A stretch of 64,000 nt of DNA. Origin: Paenibacillus sinensis. GTDB lineage: Bacteria; Bacillota; Bacilli; Paenibacillales; Paenibacillaceae. The notes below the pieces were generated by a model. The model was not told the DNA's origin and ran no database searches. It saw nothing but the letters and a program-made list of their open reading frames with translations. Shown one piece after another: positions 42,343 through 50,917 of the stretch. How positions within the stretch are numbered: position 1 is the first letter of the stretch; every line of letters begins with the position of its first letter. Made by a program: the position numbers and the translations under genes. The DNA is taken from NCBI RefSeq assembly GCF_019904155.1, contig NZ_JAHCMB010000046.1:62428-126427 (forward strand). Reading direction: 5' to 3'.

Positions 42343-42861
42343 TTGAGAACTAGGAGAAAATGGATTCTGTACGGAATCTTTCTGGCTGTACTCTTTCTGT
42401 TTGCCCTCTATCAATTCTTCGCCTACGTACTGAGGGATCAATGGAATGAGCGAAGCGCGGCCGAAGCTGTGGCAAGCAGCTCGGCGGGGCTGACGGAGAT
42501 TGACGGTGCCCAGAAATCGGTGTGGGACGCGAACTCCATCTACTGGGTCGTCAGCGGCAAGAACAAATCCGGAGCCGATACGATGGTCTGGGTTCGGTTC
42601 ACGGAGGACGGCAAGCCGGCCAGCGGACAGAACGGCGTGTATGCCCAGGAGGTCTCCAAAGGCGTCTCCGAGAAGAAGATGAGGCAGTTGATCGAGTCAT
42701 CGATTCCTGGCGTCCAAATCAAACGTCTGCTTGCCGGCGCGTATAACGGAGAGTATGTCTGGCAGCTTTTTTGTAAAGAGGATGACAAGTATTATTACAA
42801 GTTCTATCGGTTCTCGGACGGTCAGCAAATTGGAGAAGGGTACGCCTTGCCAAGTCGTTGA
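42343..42861 (+). CDS. ypmB: YpmB-like membrane protein, DUF5590
   Basis: The 172-residue protein has a basic N-terminus, one transmembrane helix at about residues 8-28 (ILYGIFLAVLFLFALYQFFA), and an extracytoplasmic domain. That domain carries two cystatin/PepSY-like halves, SIYWVVSGKNKSGADTMVWV and YNGEYVWQLFCKEDDKYYYK. It corresponds to B. subtilis YpmB, which lies between dinG and asnS as here. The function is unknown. The start is TTG at 42343, with AGAAGGAGA 8 nt upstream. A terminator follows at 42878-42913. Confidence 0.85.
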   Translation: MRTRRKWILYGIFLAVLFLFALYQFFAYVLRDQWNERSAAEAVASSSAGLTEIDGAQKSVWDANSIYWVVSGKNKSGADTMVWVRFTEDGKPASGQNGVYAQEVSKGVSEKKMRQLIESSIPGVQIKRLLAGAYNGEYVWQLFCKEDDKYYYKFYRFSDGQQIGEGYALPSR

Positions 42862-42877
42862 CATTGCCGACATAATT

Positions 42878-42913
42878 AAACCCTTCAGGGCATAGTGCTC
42901 TGAAGGGTTTTTG
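42878..42913 (+). terminator. Terminator after ypmB
   Basis: AAACCCTTCAG (42878-42888), 11-nt loop, CTGAAGGGTTT (42900-42910), then TT. An A12 run follows at 42925-42936. Confidence 0.85.
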
Positions 42914-42973
42914 GTGTTCTCTTGATAAAAAAAAAAAATAGGCAGAAAATAGAAGGTTAAATTTTAAATAATA

Positions 42974-43002
42974 TTCACAAATCAATCGTTTTCGTATATA
43001 CT
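42974..43002 (+). promoter_or_regulatory. Promoter for membrane protein/FtsH-like operon
   Basis: TTCACA (42974-42979), 17-bp spacer, TATACT (42997-43002). It sits in an A+T-rich island. Confidence 0.6.
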
Positions 43003-43034
43003 CCTATGATATACTACTAGATGTATTCAAAGGC

Positions 43035-43071
43035 ACGACAAAAAATGTCGGTCACGGAATGACGACAAAAA
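43035..43071 (+). promoter_or_regulatory. Direct repeats resembling Spo0A boxes
   Basis: ACGACAAAAA occurs at 43035-43044 and again at 43062-43071, 27 bp apart. The reverse complement, TTTTTGTCGT, matches 8 of 10 positions of the Spo0A consensus TTTTGTCGAA. The first copy is also part of a CGACA-AAAAA-TGTCG hairpin (43036-43050). Confidence 0.4.
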
Positions 43072-43111
43072 TATGGATTCATTCGTTGTATCTCAGAGAG
43101 GAGGACGCTGT

Positions 43112-43645
43112 TTGAAACTTCGTCTAATGCCTGTACTGCTGACCGCGGTGCTGTCTGCTGCCGTCCTGTTCGGCGGTTGGTTCCTGTATCGGGAGTTCGC
43201 TGTTCAAGAGCCGCTGGAAAAAATCGTAAGCAGTTACCAGGGAGTCAAGACCTCCCAAATCTCTATTAACCGCGATGAGGTCAATTTGAAACTCGAGTTG
43301 CAGCCGGGCACGAAATTGCGTGAGCTGGTTCAATATATTGAAACGGAAGGCAAACCTATTATCGGGAGCCGCGCCGTGAAGCTTGATGTAACACAGCATT
43401 CCAATCAGACGCTGGACGATTACTGGAGCAAGGCGCTGTTCTCGGTCGCCGAAGCTATGGAGAGCGGCAAGTACACGCTGATTCCCGAAACGTTGAATGA
43501 TTTGTCGAAAGAGTTCACCGCTGTTACGGCGACGACGGAAATTGACGAAAACAATGTGTATGTAAGCCTTTCGGACGGCAAGGAGAGCAAGTTTATCATT
43601 CTGCCGCGCCAGGCTGAGAAGCTGGGGGTATGGAACAATGCCTAA
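43112..43645 (+). CDS. Single-pass membrane protein coupled to FtsH-like gene
   Basis: The 177-residue product has one N-terminal transmembrane helix (PVLLTAVLSAAVLFGGWFLY, about residues 6-25) and an extracytoplasmic domain of about 150 residues with no family motif I recognise. TTG at 43112 follows GAGGAGG at 43099-43105; an earlier in-frame ATG at 43073 has no such site. The 3' end overlaps the FtsH-like gene by 8 nt. Since that protease lacks the usual external domain, this protein could supply a partner domain on the outside of the membrane. That is an inference from gene order. Confidence 0.75.
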   Translation: MKLRLMPVLLTAVLSAAVLFGGWFLYREFAVQEPLEKIVSSYQGVKTSQISINRDEVNLKLELQPGTKLRELVQYIETEGKPIIGSRAVKLDVTQHSNQTLDDYWSKALFSVAEAMESGKYTLIPETLNDLSKEFTAVTATTEIDENNVYVSLSDGKESKFIILPRQAEKLGVWNNA

Positions 43646-45140
43646 ATGGACCAAGGAACTCATCATCGGATTCGTGCCTGTATTGCTCATTTTTCTGGCT
43701 TTTCTCGGCTTCAATATCGTGCCGGTTATTATAGCGGCCGTCATGATCGGCGGCTTGCTGTTCATTACGCATATGCGGGGCGGAATTGCCGTTAGTGCGG
43801 GTGCGGAGAAGAAGCGTAAGAAGGCTGGACCTGCGAAGCTGACCTTTGAGGAAATCGGCGGCCAGGATAACGCGAAGCAGGAGCTGCGCGAGGCGCTTGA
43901 CTTCTTGATCCGACATGAAGAGATCAGCAAGTTCGGCATTCGCCCTCTGAAGGGCATCCTGCTGACCGGACCTCCCGGAACCGGTAAGACATTGATGGCC
44001 AAAGCCGCTGCGCATTACACCAATTCCGTATTTGTGGCAGCTTCGGGCAGTGAATTTGTGGAGATGTACGTCGGTGTCGGCGCCGGCCGCATTCGCGATC
44101 TCTTCAAGGATGCCCGGAGCCGCGCGGCGAAGGAGAACAAAGAGAGCGCAATTATTTTTATCGATGAAATCGATGTTATCGGCGGCAAGCGTGAAGGCGG
44201 CCAGCAGCGGGAGTATGATCAGACGCTGAACCAGCTCCTTACCGAGATGGACGGCATCTATAATTCCGATACGCCGCGTATTCTGCTCATCGCCGCTACG
44301 AACCGCAAGGAGATGTTGGACTCGGCACTGCTGCGCCCTGGACGGTTCGATCGTCATATTCAGGTGGACATGCCCGACAAGAAGGGACGCAAGTCGATTC
44401 TGGAGCTGCATGCGAAGAACAAACCGCTGCATGATAGCGTTGATCTCGACAAGATCGCTGAGGAGGCCTATAATTTCTCCGGCGCCCAGCTTGAGAGCGT
44501 CATGAACGAAGCCGCCATCTACATGATGCGCGAGAACCTGACGCAGGTGGAGCAGCGGCATATGGCAATGGCGATTGACAAAGTCATGATGGGCGAGAAG
44601 ACGGACCGTGAGACCAATCAGGAAGAGAAGAAGCGCGTGGCAATCCACGAGCTGGGACACGCCATCATGGCGGAAGCTCTGCGTCCGGGAAGCGTCAGCC
44701 AGGTTACGCTGACTCCGCGCGGACAGGCTCTCGGTTATGTAAGACATAATCCGCAGCAGGAACAGTACTTATATACTAAGGAGTTTTTGGAAGAGCAGAT
44801 TATGATCGCGCTGGGCGGCGCCGCAGCCGAGGAAATTTTCTATGGCGGACGCAGCACGGGCTCACGGGGCGACTTCGATCAGGCGCTCGGCATTGTGGAA
44901 ATGATGATGAAATCGGGCCTGACGTCGCTTGGCATAGCCAAGCTTGAAATGGTTACGACGGAAGAAATCATGAAAGAGAACGCCAGCATTCTGGACGATC
45001 TTATGGCCCGCACACGAGACATCCTTGAGAACAAGCGGCCTATCTTCGATTATTCCCTGGACGTTCTCATGAAGGAAGAAGTGTTGTCCGGCGAGCAATT
45101 TCGTTGTCAATTTAGTGACAGTGTACTTTTACCGGCATAA
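43638..45140 (+). CDS. Short FtsH-like AAA+ metalloprotease
   Basis: The 500-residue protein has two adjacent transmembrane helices (about residues 9-47) and then an AAA+ domain. The AAA+ motifs are LTGPPGTGKTLMAKAAA, AIIFIDEIDVIGGKR and ALLRPGRFDRHIQVDMPDKK. A C-terminal M41 protease domain follows, with zinc site HELGHA (about residue 337) and a third ligand region in GDFDQALGIVEMMM. Ordinary FtsH is about 640 residues with a domain of some 75 residues between its two membrane helices; here the helices almost touch, so that domain is absent. It is therefore a paralogue rather than the housekeeping FtsH. The stop codon lies inside its terminator stem. Confidence 0.88.
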   Translation: MPKWTKELIIGFVPVLLIFLAFLGFNIVPVIIAAVMIGGLLFITHMRGGIAVSAGAEKKRKKAGPAKLTFEEIGGQDNAKQELREALDFLIRHEEISKFGIRPLKGILLTGPPGTGKTLMAKAAAHYTNSVFVAASGSEFVEMYVGVGAGRIRDLFKDARSRAAKENKESAIIFIDEIDVIGGKREGGQQREYDQTLNQLLTEMDGIYNSDTPRILLIAATNRKEMLDSALLRPGRFDRHIQVDMPDKKGRKSILELHAKNKPLHDSVDLDKIAEEAYNFSGAQLESVMNEAAIYMMRENLTQVEQRHMAMAIDKVMMGEKTDRETNQEEKKRVAIHELGHAIMAEALRPGSVSQVTLTPRGQALGYVRHNPQQEQYLYTKEFLEEQIMIALGGAAAEEIFYGGRSTGSRGDFDQALGIVEMMMKSGLTSLGIAKLEMVTTEEIMKENASILDDLMARTRDILENKRPIFDYSLDVLMKEEVLSGEQFRCQFSDSVLLPA

Positions 45141-45164
45141 TTCTTTATGCCGGTTATTTTTTTT
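45131..45164 (+). terminator. Terminator after FtsH-like gene
   Basis: ACCGGCATAA (45131-45140), loop TTCT, TTATGCCGGT (45145-45154), TA, then ten T. The stop codon is in the 5' arm. Confidence 0.93.
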
Positions 45165-45195
45165 TACTTTTCCGGCATGCTAAGATATTATTATA

Positions 45196-45223
45196 TGTCG
45201 GAGTATGTTGATTTATTTCGACA
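45196..45223 (+). promoter_or_regulatory. Possible Spo0A boxes before hbd
   Basis: TTCGACA at 45217-45223 is a perfect reverse-strand TGTCGAA box; TGTCGGA at 45196-45202 differs at one base. They lie 55-80 bp before the hbd ATG. Confidence 0.4.
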
Positions 45224-45277
45224 GAAAAATAGGTCCTGCGACAATTGCAGAGATACCTGAAAGGATGGAGGCTTTTT

Positions 45278-46150
45278 ATGAATTTCAAAAAAATCGGTGT
45301 CATCGGCGGAGGCACGATGGGACAGGGGATTGCCGAAATGCTGGCAGCCAAGGGCCTTGATGTGCTTCTCGTAGAGAAGACCCCGGAGAAACTGGATTAT
45401 TCCTACAGTATGATTGAGACAAGTCTGGATAAACAGCTGGAGAAATGGGCGATCACCCAAGCGGAGAAGAAACTGATTCTCGGCCGTATCCAGAAAGTTA
45501 CCCACTTCGCCGAACTCAGCTCCTGCGATATGGTCATTGAGACGATTATCGAGGATCTGGAGGAGAAGAAGAAGGTATTCAATCAGCTCGATCAGGTTTG
45601 TCCGAACAATATCATTCTCGCCAGCAATACGTCCACGCTCAGCTTGACCGAGCTTGCCAGCTCGACCATGTATCCGGAGCGTGTTATTGGCATGCACTTT
45701 ATTTATCCGGTAGCCAAGGTTGACGTCGTTGAAATCGTACGCGGCCTGAAAACCTCCGATCCCACTTTTGAGAATACCAAGGCATTCGTCGATGAAGTCG
45801 TTGAGAAGAAAGGCGTCATGATTTACGAATCCCCGGGATTTGTAACCTCACGCCTTATTTGCCTGTTCATCAACGAAGCGATGCATGTTCTTCAGGAAGG
45901 CGTCGCGTCCGCCAAGGATATCGACGATGCCATGCGCGTTGGCTACCAGTTCCAATATGGTCCGCTTGAGATGGCCGACCGCTTCGGTCTGGATTCGGTT
46001 CTTGCTGCCCTGGAACGGATGTTCCGCGAGTTCGGCGAACTGAAATACCGCCCTTCCACGATTCTCAAGAAGATGGTTCGCGCAGGGCATCTGGGTATGA
46101 AATCGGGCGAAGGCTTCTTCAAGTATGACAAGGATGGTGACCGGATATGA
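45278..46150 (+). CDS. hbd: 3-hydroxyacyl-CoA dehydrogenase family protein
   Basis: The 290-residue protein resembles 3-hydroxybutyryl-CoA dehydrogenases, which interconvert 3-hydroxyacyl-CoA and 3-ketoacyl-CoA with NAD(H). It has the Rossmann loop GVIGGGTMGQGIAEMLAAKG, DMVIETIIEDLEEKKKVF, SNTSTLSLTELAS and a C-terminal helical domain with SPGFVTSRLICLFINEAM. The catalytic-histidine segment reads GMHFIYPVAKVDVVE, where most members have HFFNP. This substitution makes the exact substrate less certain. ATG 45278 follows AAAGGATGGAGG. It overlaps ackA by 4 nt, which ties it to fermentative acyl-CoA metabolism. Confidence 0.88.
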   Translation: MNFKKIGVIGGGTMGQGIAEMLAAKGLDVLLVEKTPEKLDYSYSMIETSLDKQLEKWAITQAEKKLILGRIQKVTHFAELSSCDMVIETIIEDLEEKKKVFNQLDQVCPNNIILASNTSTLSLTELASSTMYPERVIGMHFIYPVAKVDVVEIVRGLKTSDPTFENTKAFVDEVVEKKGVMIYESPGFVTSRLICLFINEAMHVLQEGVASAKDIDDAMRVGYQFQYGPLEMADRFGLDSVLAALERMFREFGELKYRPSTILKKMVRAGHLGMKSGEGFFKYDKDGDRI

Positions 46151-47352
46151 AAGTTCTCGTAATTAACGCAGGTTCTTCTTCGCTGAAATATCAGCTGTAC
46201 GATATGACGGACGAATCCGTCCTGGCAAAAGGGCTGGTTGAGCGTATCGGGATGGATTCCTCCATTCTGACCCACAAGCCGACAGGCAAGCAGGAATATA
46301 CGGAGGTCAGCGAAATTCTGGAGCATACGACAGCGATCCGGAAAGTGCTGTCCGCCCTGACCGATAAAGAGCATGGTGTGATCGATTCCATCGGAGAAAT
46401 CAACGCCGTCGGCCACCGCGTCGTGCACGGCGGCGAGGTCTTCAAGGAATCGGCTCTCGTTGACGGACCCGCCAAATCGGAAATTCGCCGTCTGTTCGAC
46501 CTGGCGCCGTTACATAATCCGGCTGCCGTTATGGGGATCACCGCTGCGGAGACCAATATGCCGGGCGTGCCGCAGGTTGTCGTATTCGACACTGCGTTCC
46601 ACCAGACGATGCCGGAGAAAGCCTATATGTATGCCATTCCGCGCGTTCTGTACAATAAGTACAAGGTTCGCCGCTACGGCGCCCACGGCACGTCCCATGA
46701 CTTCGTCAGCAAGGCCGCTGCCGAGTTCCTCGGACGTCCGGTGGAAGACCTTAAGATCATTACCTGCCATATCGGCAACGGCGCCAGCGTAACAGCCGTC
46801 CAAGGGGGCATCTCTGTTGATACTTCCATGGGCATGACTCCGCTGGAAGGTCTCATGATGGGTACGCGAAGCGGAGACATCGACCCCGCTGTCGTTCCTT
46901 ATGTCATGAACAAGGAAGAGCTGACATCAGGCGAAGCAAGCTCCATGCTGAACAAGCACAGCGGCCTGCTCGCGATCTCCGGCACAAGCAGCGACATGCG
47001 CGACATCATCGACGGTTACGAGAAAGGCGAGCCTAACTCGACCCTGGCCTTTGAAATGTATGAATACCGGCTCCGCAAGTACATCGGTTCCTATGTGGCA
47101 GCCATGGACGGCGTTGACGTCATCGTCTTCACGGCTGGCGTCGGCGAGAACGCCTCCCTGCTGCGCGAGAAGGTTCTCAGCAACCTGACCTACCTCGGCA
47201 TCGAGCTTGACCGCGAAGCCAATAAGGTTCGTTCCGGCGATCCTCGCCGCATTTCGACTGCGGGCTCCAAGGTGGAGGTTCTCGTCGTTCCGACGAACGA
47301 GGAGCTCGTAATCGCTCGCGATACGCTGCGTATCGTGCAAGCGCAAGGATAA
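46147..47352 (+). CDS. ackA: Acetate kinase
   Basis: AckA converts acetyl phosphate and ADP to acetate and ATP. The 401-residue protein has the N-terminal signature VLVINAGSSSLKYQLYD, HRVVHGGEVFKES, VVFDTAFHQTMPEKAYMY, the catalytic HGTSHDFVSKA, the nucleotide-site CHIGNGASVTAVQGG and GTRSGDIDPAVVPY. ATG 46147 overlaps the dehydrogenase by 4 nt. Its partner phosphotransacetylase is not nearby. A strong terminator follows 30 nt downstream. In B. subtilis ackA lies elsewhere, so this pairing is a lineage feature. Confidence 0.96.
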   Translation: MKVLVINAGSSSLKYQLYDMTDESVLAKGLVERIGMDSSILTHKPTGKQEYTEVSEILEHTTAIRKVLSALTDKEHGVIDSIGEINAVGHRVVHGGEVFKESALVDGPAKSEIRRLFDLAPLHNPAAVMGITAAETNMPGVPQVVVFDTAFHQTMPEKAYMYAIPRVLYNKYKVRRYGAHGTSHDFVSKAAAEFLGRPVEDLKIITCHIGNGASVTAVQGGISVDTSMGMTPLEGLMMGTRSGDIDPAVVPYVMNKEELTSGEASSMLNKHSGLLAISGTSSDMRDIIDGYEKGEPNSTLAFEMYEYRLRKYIGSYVAAMDGVDVIVFTAGVGENASLLREKVLSNLTYLGIELDREANKVRSGDPRRISTAGSKVEVLVVPTNEELVIARDTLRIVQAQG

Positions 47353-47382
47353 AGAGTTACAATTGAATATAGGCGGAAACTT

Positions 47383-47423
47383 CACAGCCAAAGGCCGATC
47401 AGGTCTTTGGCTGTGGAATTTTT
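47383..47423 (+). terminator. Terminator after ackA
   Basis: CACAGCCAAAGGCC (47383-47396), 5-nt loop, GGTCTTTGGCTGTG (47402-47415): 14 bp with one G-U pair, then GAATTTTT. Confidence 0.93.
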
Positions 47424-47605
47424 CGGAATATAATAAGAAGTAGGCTTTGCGCTAATAATCGGCTTTATATTCCCGGGGAACAATTGTCGTATAGAAGACG
47501 CCGATGGGCATCTGGCACGCGATTAATCTTGGGAGGGTCCGGACTCCGGATCAGAGGTTTGTTTCAGACTTATCACCGCAAATTGACAGAGGAGAGATTG
47601 AGGGC

Positions 47606-48901
47606 ATGGCTAACAAAACAGTGATCAGAGGCGTAAAGGATCATGTCGGCGAAAGCGTCGTCATTGGCAGCTGGGTGAACAACAAGCGTTCCAGCGGTAA
47701 AATCCAGTTCCTGCAGCTTCGGGATGGCACCGGATATATTCAGGGCGTCGTTGTGAAATCGGAAGTTCCGGAGGAGGTCTGGGATGCGGCAAAGAGTCTG
47801 ACTCAAGAGAGCAGCTTATACGTAACCGGGATCATCCGAGAGGAGCCCAGAAGCCAGTCAGGATACGAAATGACGGTGACGGGTATCGAGATTTTGCATC
47901 TGACCGAGAACTATCCGATTACCCCGAAGGAGCATGGCGTCGACTTCCTGATGGATCACCGCCATCTGTGGCTCCGTTCCTCCAAGCAGCGTGCGATTCT
48001 GGTGATCCGGGCTGAGATTATCCGGGCGGTTCAGGAGTATTTTGACATAAACGGCTTCACGCTGGTCGATCCGCCGATCCTGACGCCGACCTCGGCCGAA
48101 GGTACTACCAACCTGTTCCACACCAAATATTTCGAAGAGGATGCTTATCTGACCCAGAGCGGCCAGCTCTACATGGAAGCCGCAGCGATGGCACTCGGAC
48201 GCGTGTATTCCTTCGGACCGACCTTCCGGGCCGAGAAGTCGAAGACGCGCCGCCACCTGATTGAATTCTGGATGATCGAGCCGGAGATGGCGTTCACCGA
48301 GCATGAGGAGAGCCTGCGTGTCCAGGAGGAATTCATCAGCCATGTCGTGCAGTCGGTGCTCAAGAATTGCCGCGCAGAGCTCGAAGCCGTTGGCCGCGAC
48401 GTCTCGAAGCTGGAGAATATCAAGGCGCCGTTCCCGCGGATTACGTATGACGATGCGATCAAATTCCTGCACACCAAGGGCTTCGACATTCCGTGGGGCG
48501 AGGACTTCGGTGCGCCGCATGAAACCGCGATTGCGGAGGAGTACGACAAGCCGGTCTTTATTACCCACTATCCGGCGGGCATCAAGGCATTCTACATGAA
48601 GCCTGATCCGAACCGTCCGGAGGTTGTGCTTTGCGCGGATATGATCGCGCCTGAAGGCTACGGTGAAATTATCGGAGGCTCGCAGCGTATCGATGATCCG
48701 GAACTGCTGGAAGCGCGTTTCAAGGAGCATGAGCTTTCCCTGGAGACGTACAAATGGTACATGGATTTGCGCACCTACGGCTCCGTGCCGCATTCCGGGT
48801 TTGGGCTTGGGCTGGAGCGGACGGTCGCGTGGATTTGCGGTCTTGACCATGTGCGGGAGACGATTCCGTTCCCGCGGATGCTGTACCGTCTCTACCCTTA
48901 A
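47606..48901 (+). CDS. asnS: Asparaginyl-tRNA synthetase
   Basis: AsnS charges tRNA-Asn. The 431-residue class IIb synthetase has an N-terminal OB-fold anticodon domain ([20 protein letters not shown], then [12 protein letters not shown]) and the catalytic core. Motif 2 is [20 protein letters not shown], and motif 3 is [20 protein letters not shown] followed by [11 protein letters not shown] at 47606 has GGAGAG at 47591-47596; the in-frame TTG upstream (47504) lacks a site. No T-box signature was found in the 250 bp upstream, although a TCCGG-ACT-CCGGA hairpin is present. dnaD follows, as in B. subtilis. Confidence 0.96.
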   Translation: MANKTVIRGVKDHVGESVVIGSWVNNKRSSGKIQFLQLRDGTGYIQGVVVKSEVPEEVWDAAKSLTQESSLYVTGIIREEPRSQSGYEMTVTGIEILHLTENYPITPKEHGVDFLMDHRHLWLRSSKQRAILVIRAEIIRAVQEYFDINGFTLVDPPILTPTSAEGTTNLFHTKYFEEDAYLTQSGQLYMEAAAMALGRVYSFGPTFRAEKSKTRRHLIEFWMIEPEMAFTEHEESLRVQEEFISHVVQSVLKNCRAELEAVGRDVSKLENIKAPFPRITYDDAIKFLHTKGFDIPWGEDFGAPHETAIAEEYDKPVFITHYPAGIKAFYMKPDPNRPEVVLCADMIAPEGYGEIIGGSQRIDDPELLEARFKEHELSLETYKWYMDLRTYGSVPHSGFGLGLERTVAWICGLDHVRETIPFPRMLYRLYP

Positions 48902-48931
48902 TATCAAATTTACGAAAGCGAGGAGCCGCTT

Positions 48932-49675
48932 ATGGACAGCAGAGAAGGGAACGGCTGGGCGAACGGCCTGTCCTTCGGGCTGCAGAGCGGAATGGCTGTT
49001 ATTCCCTACGCGCTTCTTACCTTTTACAGGAAGCTGAATCTGACCGGCAGCGAGACGCTGCTGCTCATTCATCTGTTATCGTTCCGCCAGGTGGAGGGCA
49101 AGGACTTCCCGTCGCTGGAGGAGCTTCAGGCCGTAACCGGCCGGAGCGCCTCGGCGATCGCCGGCGAGCTGCAGAAGCTGATCAAAGAAGGCTTCCTGCG
49201 GATTGAGGCCGGCAGCGACGATGGACTCGGGCTGCATTATGAACGGTATGATTTCTCGGGGCTGTACGACAAGCTGGGCCGGTATTTGGCCGACCAGCGC
49301 GAGGAGGACCGCGGCAAGCCGGGACAGGCCGCGGGAAGCATCGGCATACAGCCTCTGCGCAGCGGCGGCAATTCGGCAGCTGCGGTGGGGAAGGACGCCG
49401 CTACGGCGGAGGAGGAGACTCACAGCCTGTTCGTCGTATTCGAGCGGGAATTCGGACGTCCGCTGTCACCGATGGAATTCGAGACGATTGCGGGCTGGCT
49501 GGACCAGGACCGGTATCCGGAGGAATTGATCCGGCTCGCTCTGAAGGAATCGGTCTTTGCGGGCAAGGTCTACTTCCGCTATATCGACCGTATTTTGCTG
49601 GAATGGAGCCGTAACCGTGTGAAGAATGCCCAGGATGTCAAGGCATACTCCCAGCGGTTTCGCGGGGGAAGTTAA
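48932..49675 (+). CDS. dnaD: Replication initiation protein DnaD
   Basis: DnaD helps load the replicative helicase at the origin and at restart sites in low-GC Gram-positives. The 247-residue protein has an N-terminal winged-helix domain (LTFYRKLNLTGSETLLLIHL, then FPSLEELQAVTGRSASAIAG). A low-complexity Gly/Ala linker lies at about residues 130-165. The C-terminal DnaB_2 domain follows, with FEREFGRPLSPMEFETIAGW and YFRYIDRILLEWSRNRVKNA. ATG 48932 has AAAGCGAGGAG upstream. In B. subtilis nth follows; here the chain is broken by a repeat-rich gap and the convergent pro genes. Confidence 0.93.
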   Translation: MDSREGNGWANGLSFGLQSGMAVIPYALLTFYRKLNLTGSETLLLIHLLSFRQVEGKDFPSLEELQAVTGRSASAIAGELQKLIKEGFLRIEAGSDDGLGLHYERYDFSGLYDKLGRYLADQREEDRGKPGQAAGSIGIQPLRSGGNSAAAVGKDAATAEEETHSLFVVFEREFGRPLSPMEFETIAGWLDQDRYPEELIRLALKESVFAGKVYFRYIDRILLEWSRNRVKNAQDVKAYSQRFRGGS

Positions 49676-49697
49676 ACCGGCTCTCGCGGCTACGGTT

Positions 49698-49930
49698 GTC
49701 AGAACAGCATAAATGGCCAGAACGGCAAGAGCGGTCAGAACAGAGAACGGGAAGGACAGCGCTAACGGTTTATGCCCAGAAGGTCCAGAATGGCAGGGAC
49801 CTCTGAATAGCATGCTGAGCCACATGAATCATACGGACAATCTGGACGGCAAGCCGCCGCCAGAAGGACCGCAAGGACAGTCTGGAACGAAAGGCGCCAG
49901 AAGGGCCAAAACGGCCGGAAGTCAGGCGCG
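49698..49930. repeat. Degenerate 9/18-bp repeat between dnaD and proC
   Basis: CAGAA recurs at 49700, 49718 and 49736 (18-bp steps), then at 49777 and 49786 (9 bp apart). Similar GGCCAGAA/GGNCAGAAC units recur to about 49915. The unit resembles GGCCAGAACGGCAAGAGC. One frame (49713-49979) reads as a loose Gly-X-Y pattern such as EGPQGQSGTKG, but it has no ribosome site and runs into the terminator. Confidence 0.65.
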
Positions 49931-49940
49931 GCGTATAACA

Positions 49941-49977
49941 AAAAGCAGCTCTCGGGATTCCCGGAAGCTGCTTTTTT
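49941..49977. terminator. Bidirectional terminator, dnaD/proC
   Basis: AAAAGCAGCT (49941-49950) pairs with AGCTGCTTTT (49966-49975), with an inner CGGGA/TCCCG helix. A and T tracts on both sides suit the convergent genes. Confidence 0.88.
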
Positions 49978-49997
49978 GATGTTAATCGGAGGCACAA

Positions 49998-50888
49998 TCA
50001 GGCTTCTTCGGTTTCCTTATCCTTCACGAGCTCCTGGTCGAGCGCCGTTCCCATCTCGCGGGAACGTTCGGCACAGCGGCTTACCGCCGCAATGACGGTT
50101 TCGAAGAAATCACCTTTATCGAGCACTTCCAGCGCGGCCTGCGTCGAGCCGCCGGGGGAGGTTACTTTCTTGCGCAGGTCGGCAGGCTCTTCGCCGGTCT
50201 GCTGCACCATCCGGGCTGCTCCCAGAACCGTCTGGATCGTCAGCTCGGAGCTTTGCTCCTTGGTCAGTCCGCCCCGGATACCGGCGGCGATCATAGCCTC
50301 CATCATGTAATAGATGTAAGCAGGGCCGCTGCCGGATATCCCGGTCAGCGTCTCCATGCGCTCTTCATCGATTACGGAAGTTATGCCGACGGCTTCGAAA
50401 ATGTTCAGCGAAAGCCGTCGCTGCTCCTCGGAGACTTCCTTCGAGAAGGCGATACCGGTCGCTCCCAATCCGATGGAGCTGGAGGTGTTCGGCATGGTGC
50501 GCACGACCGGCTGCTTCCGGCCGAGCAGTCCCTGCATCGTGCGGATGGAGAGCCCCGCAATAACCGAGACAATAAGCTGGTTCTCGTTGAGGATCGGTCC
50601 GAGCGCACGGAGCGCTGCTGCTGCGTCTTTCGGTTTCATAGCGAGCACGATAACCGGAGCGGAGGCAAGGTAGGCATCCTTCTGGGCCGGATCGTTGCTG
50701 CCGGTAACGCCGTACCGGGAGCGAAGCTCGGCCAGCCGCTCGCTGCTGCTGCGGTTAAGCATGACGATATGATCTGCATGAATGACGGAACGCGAGATTA
50801 GGCCGCGAACGATGGCTTCAGCCATCGAGCCCGCTCCGTGAAAGACGATCTGATCCTGAATAAGCGGTTTGGCGGTTTGTTGACACAT
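49998..50888 (-). CDS. proC: Pyrroline-5-carboxylate reductase
   Basis: ProC reduces pyrroline-5-carboxylate to proline with NAD(P)H. The 296-residue protein has the N-terminal Rossmann segment IVFHGAGSMAEAIVRGLISR, VLAMKPKDAAAALRAL, RTMPNTSSSIGLGATGI and the C-terminal signature ISGSGPAYIYYMMEAMIAAG, with TVLGAARMV and TSPGGSTQAALEVL. It is the last gene of the minus-strand proB-proA-proC operon, 29 nt after proA. It ends at the terminator shared with dnaD. Confidence 0.95.
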   Translation of the reverse strand: MCQQTAKPLIQDQIVFHGAGSMAEAIVRGLISRSVIHADHIVMLNRSSSERLAELRSRYGVTGSNDPAQKDAYLASAPVIVLAMKPKDAAAALRALGPILNENQLIVSVIAGLSIRTMQGLLGRKQPVVRTMPNTSSSIGLGATGIAFSKEVSEEQRRLSLNIFEAVGITSVIDEERMETLTGISGSGPAYIYYMMEAMIAAGIRGGLTKEQSSELTIQTVLGAARMVQQTGEEPADLRKKVTSPGGSTQAALEVLDKGDFFETVIAAVSRCAERSREMGTALDQELVKDKETEEA

Positions 50889-50917
50889 GGTCTGGATTTC
50901 CCCCTATCGGATATAGA

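Noticed and set aside
47424-47605. Possible T-box before asnS.
   Set aside because: No AGGGUGGNACCGCG core and no terminator in this leader.
49713-49979. 88-codon frame after dnaD with a loose collagen-like pattern.
   Set aside because: No ribosome site, no consistent Gly every third residue, and it ends inside the bidirectional terminator.
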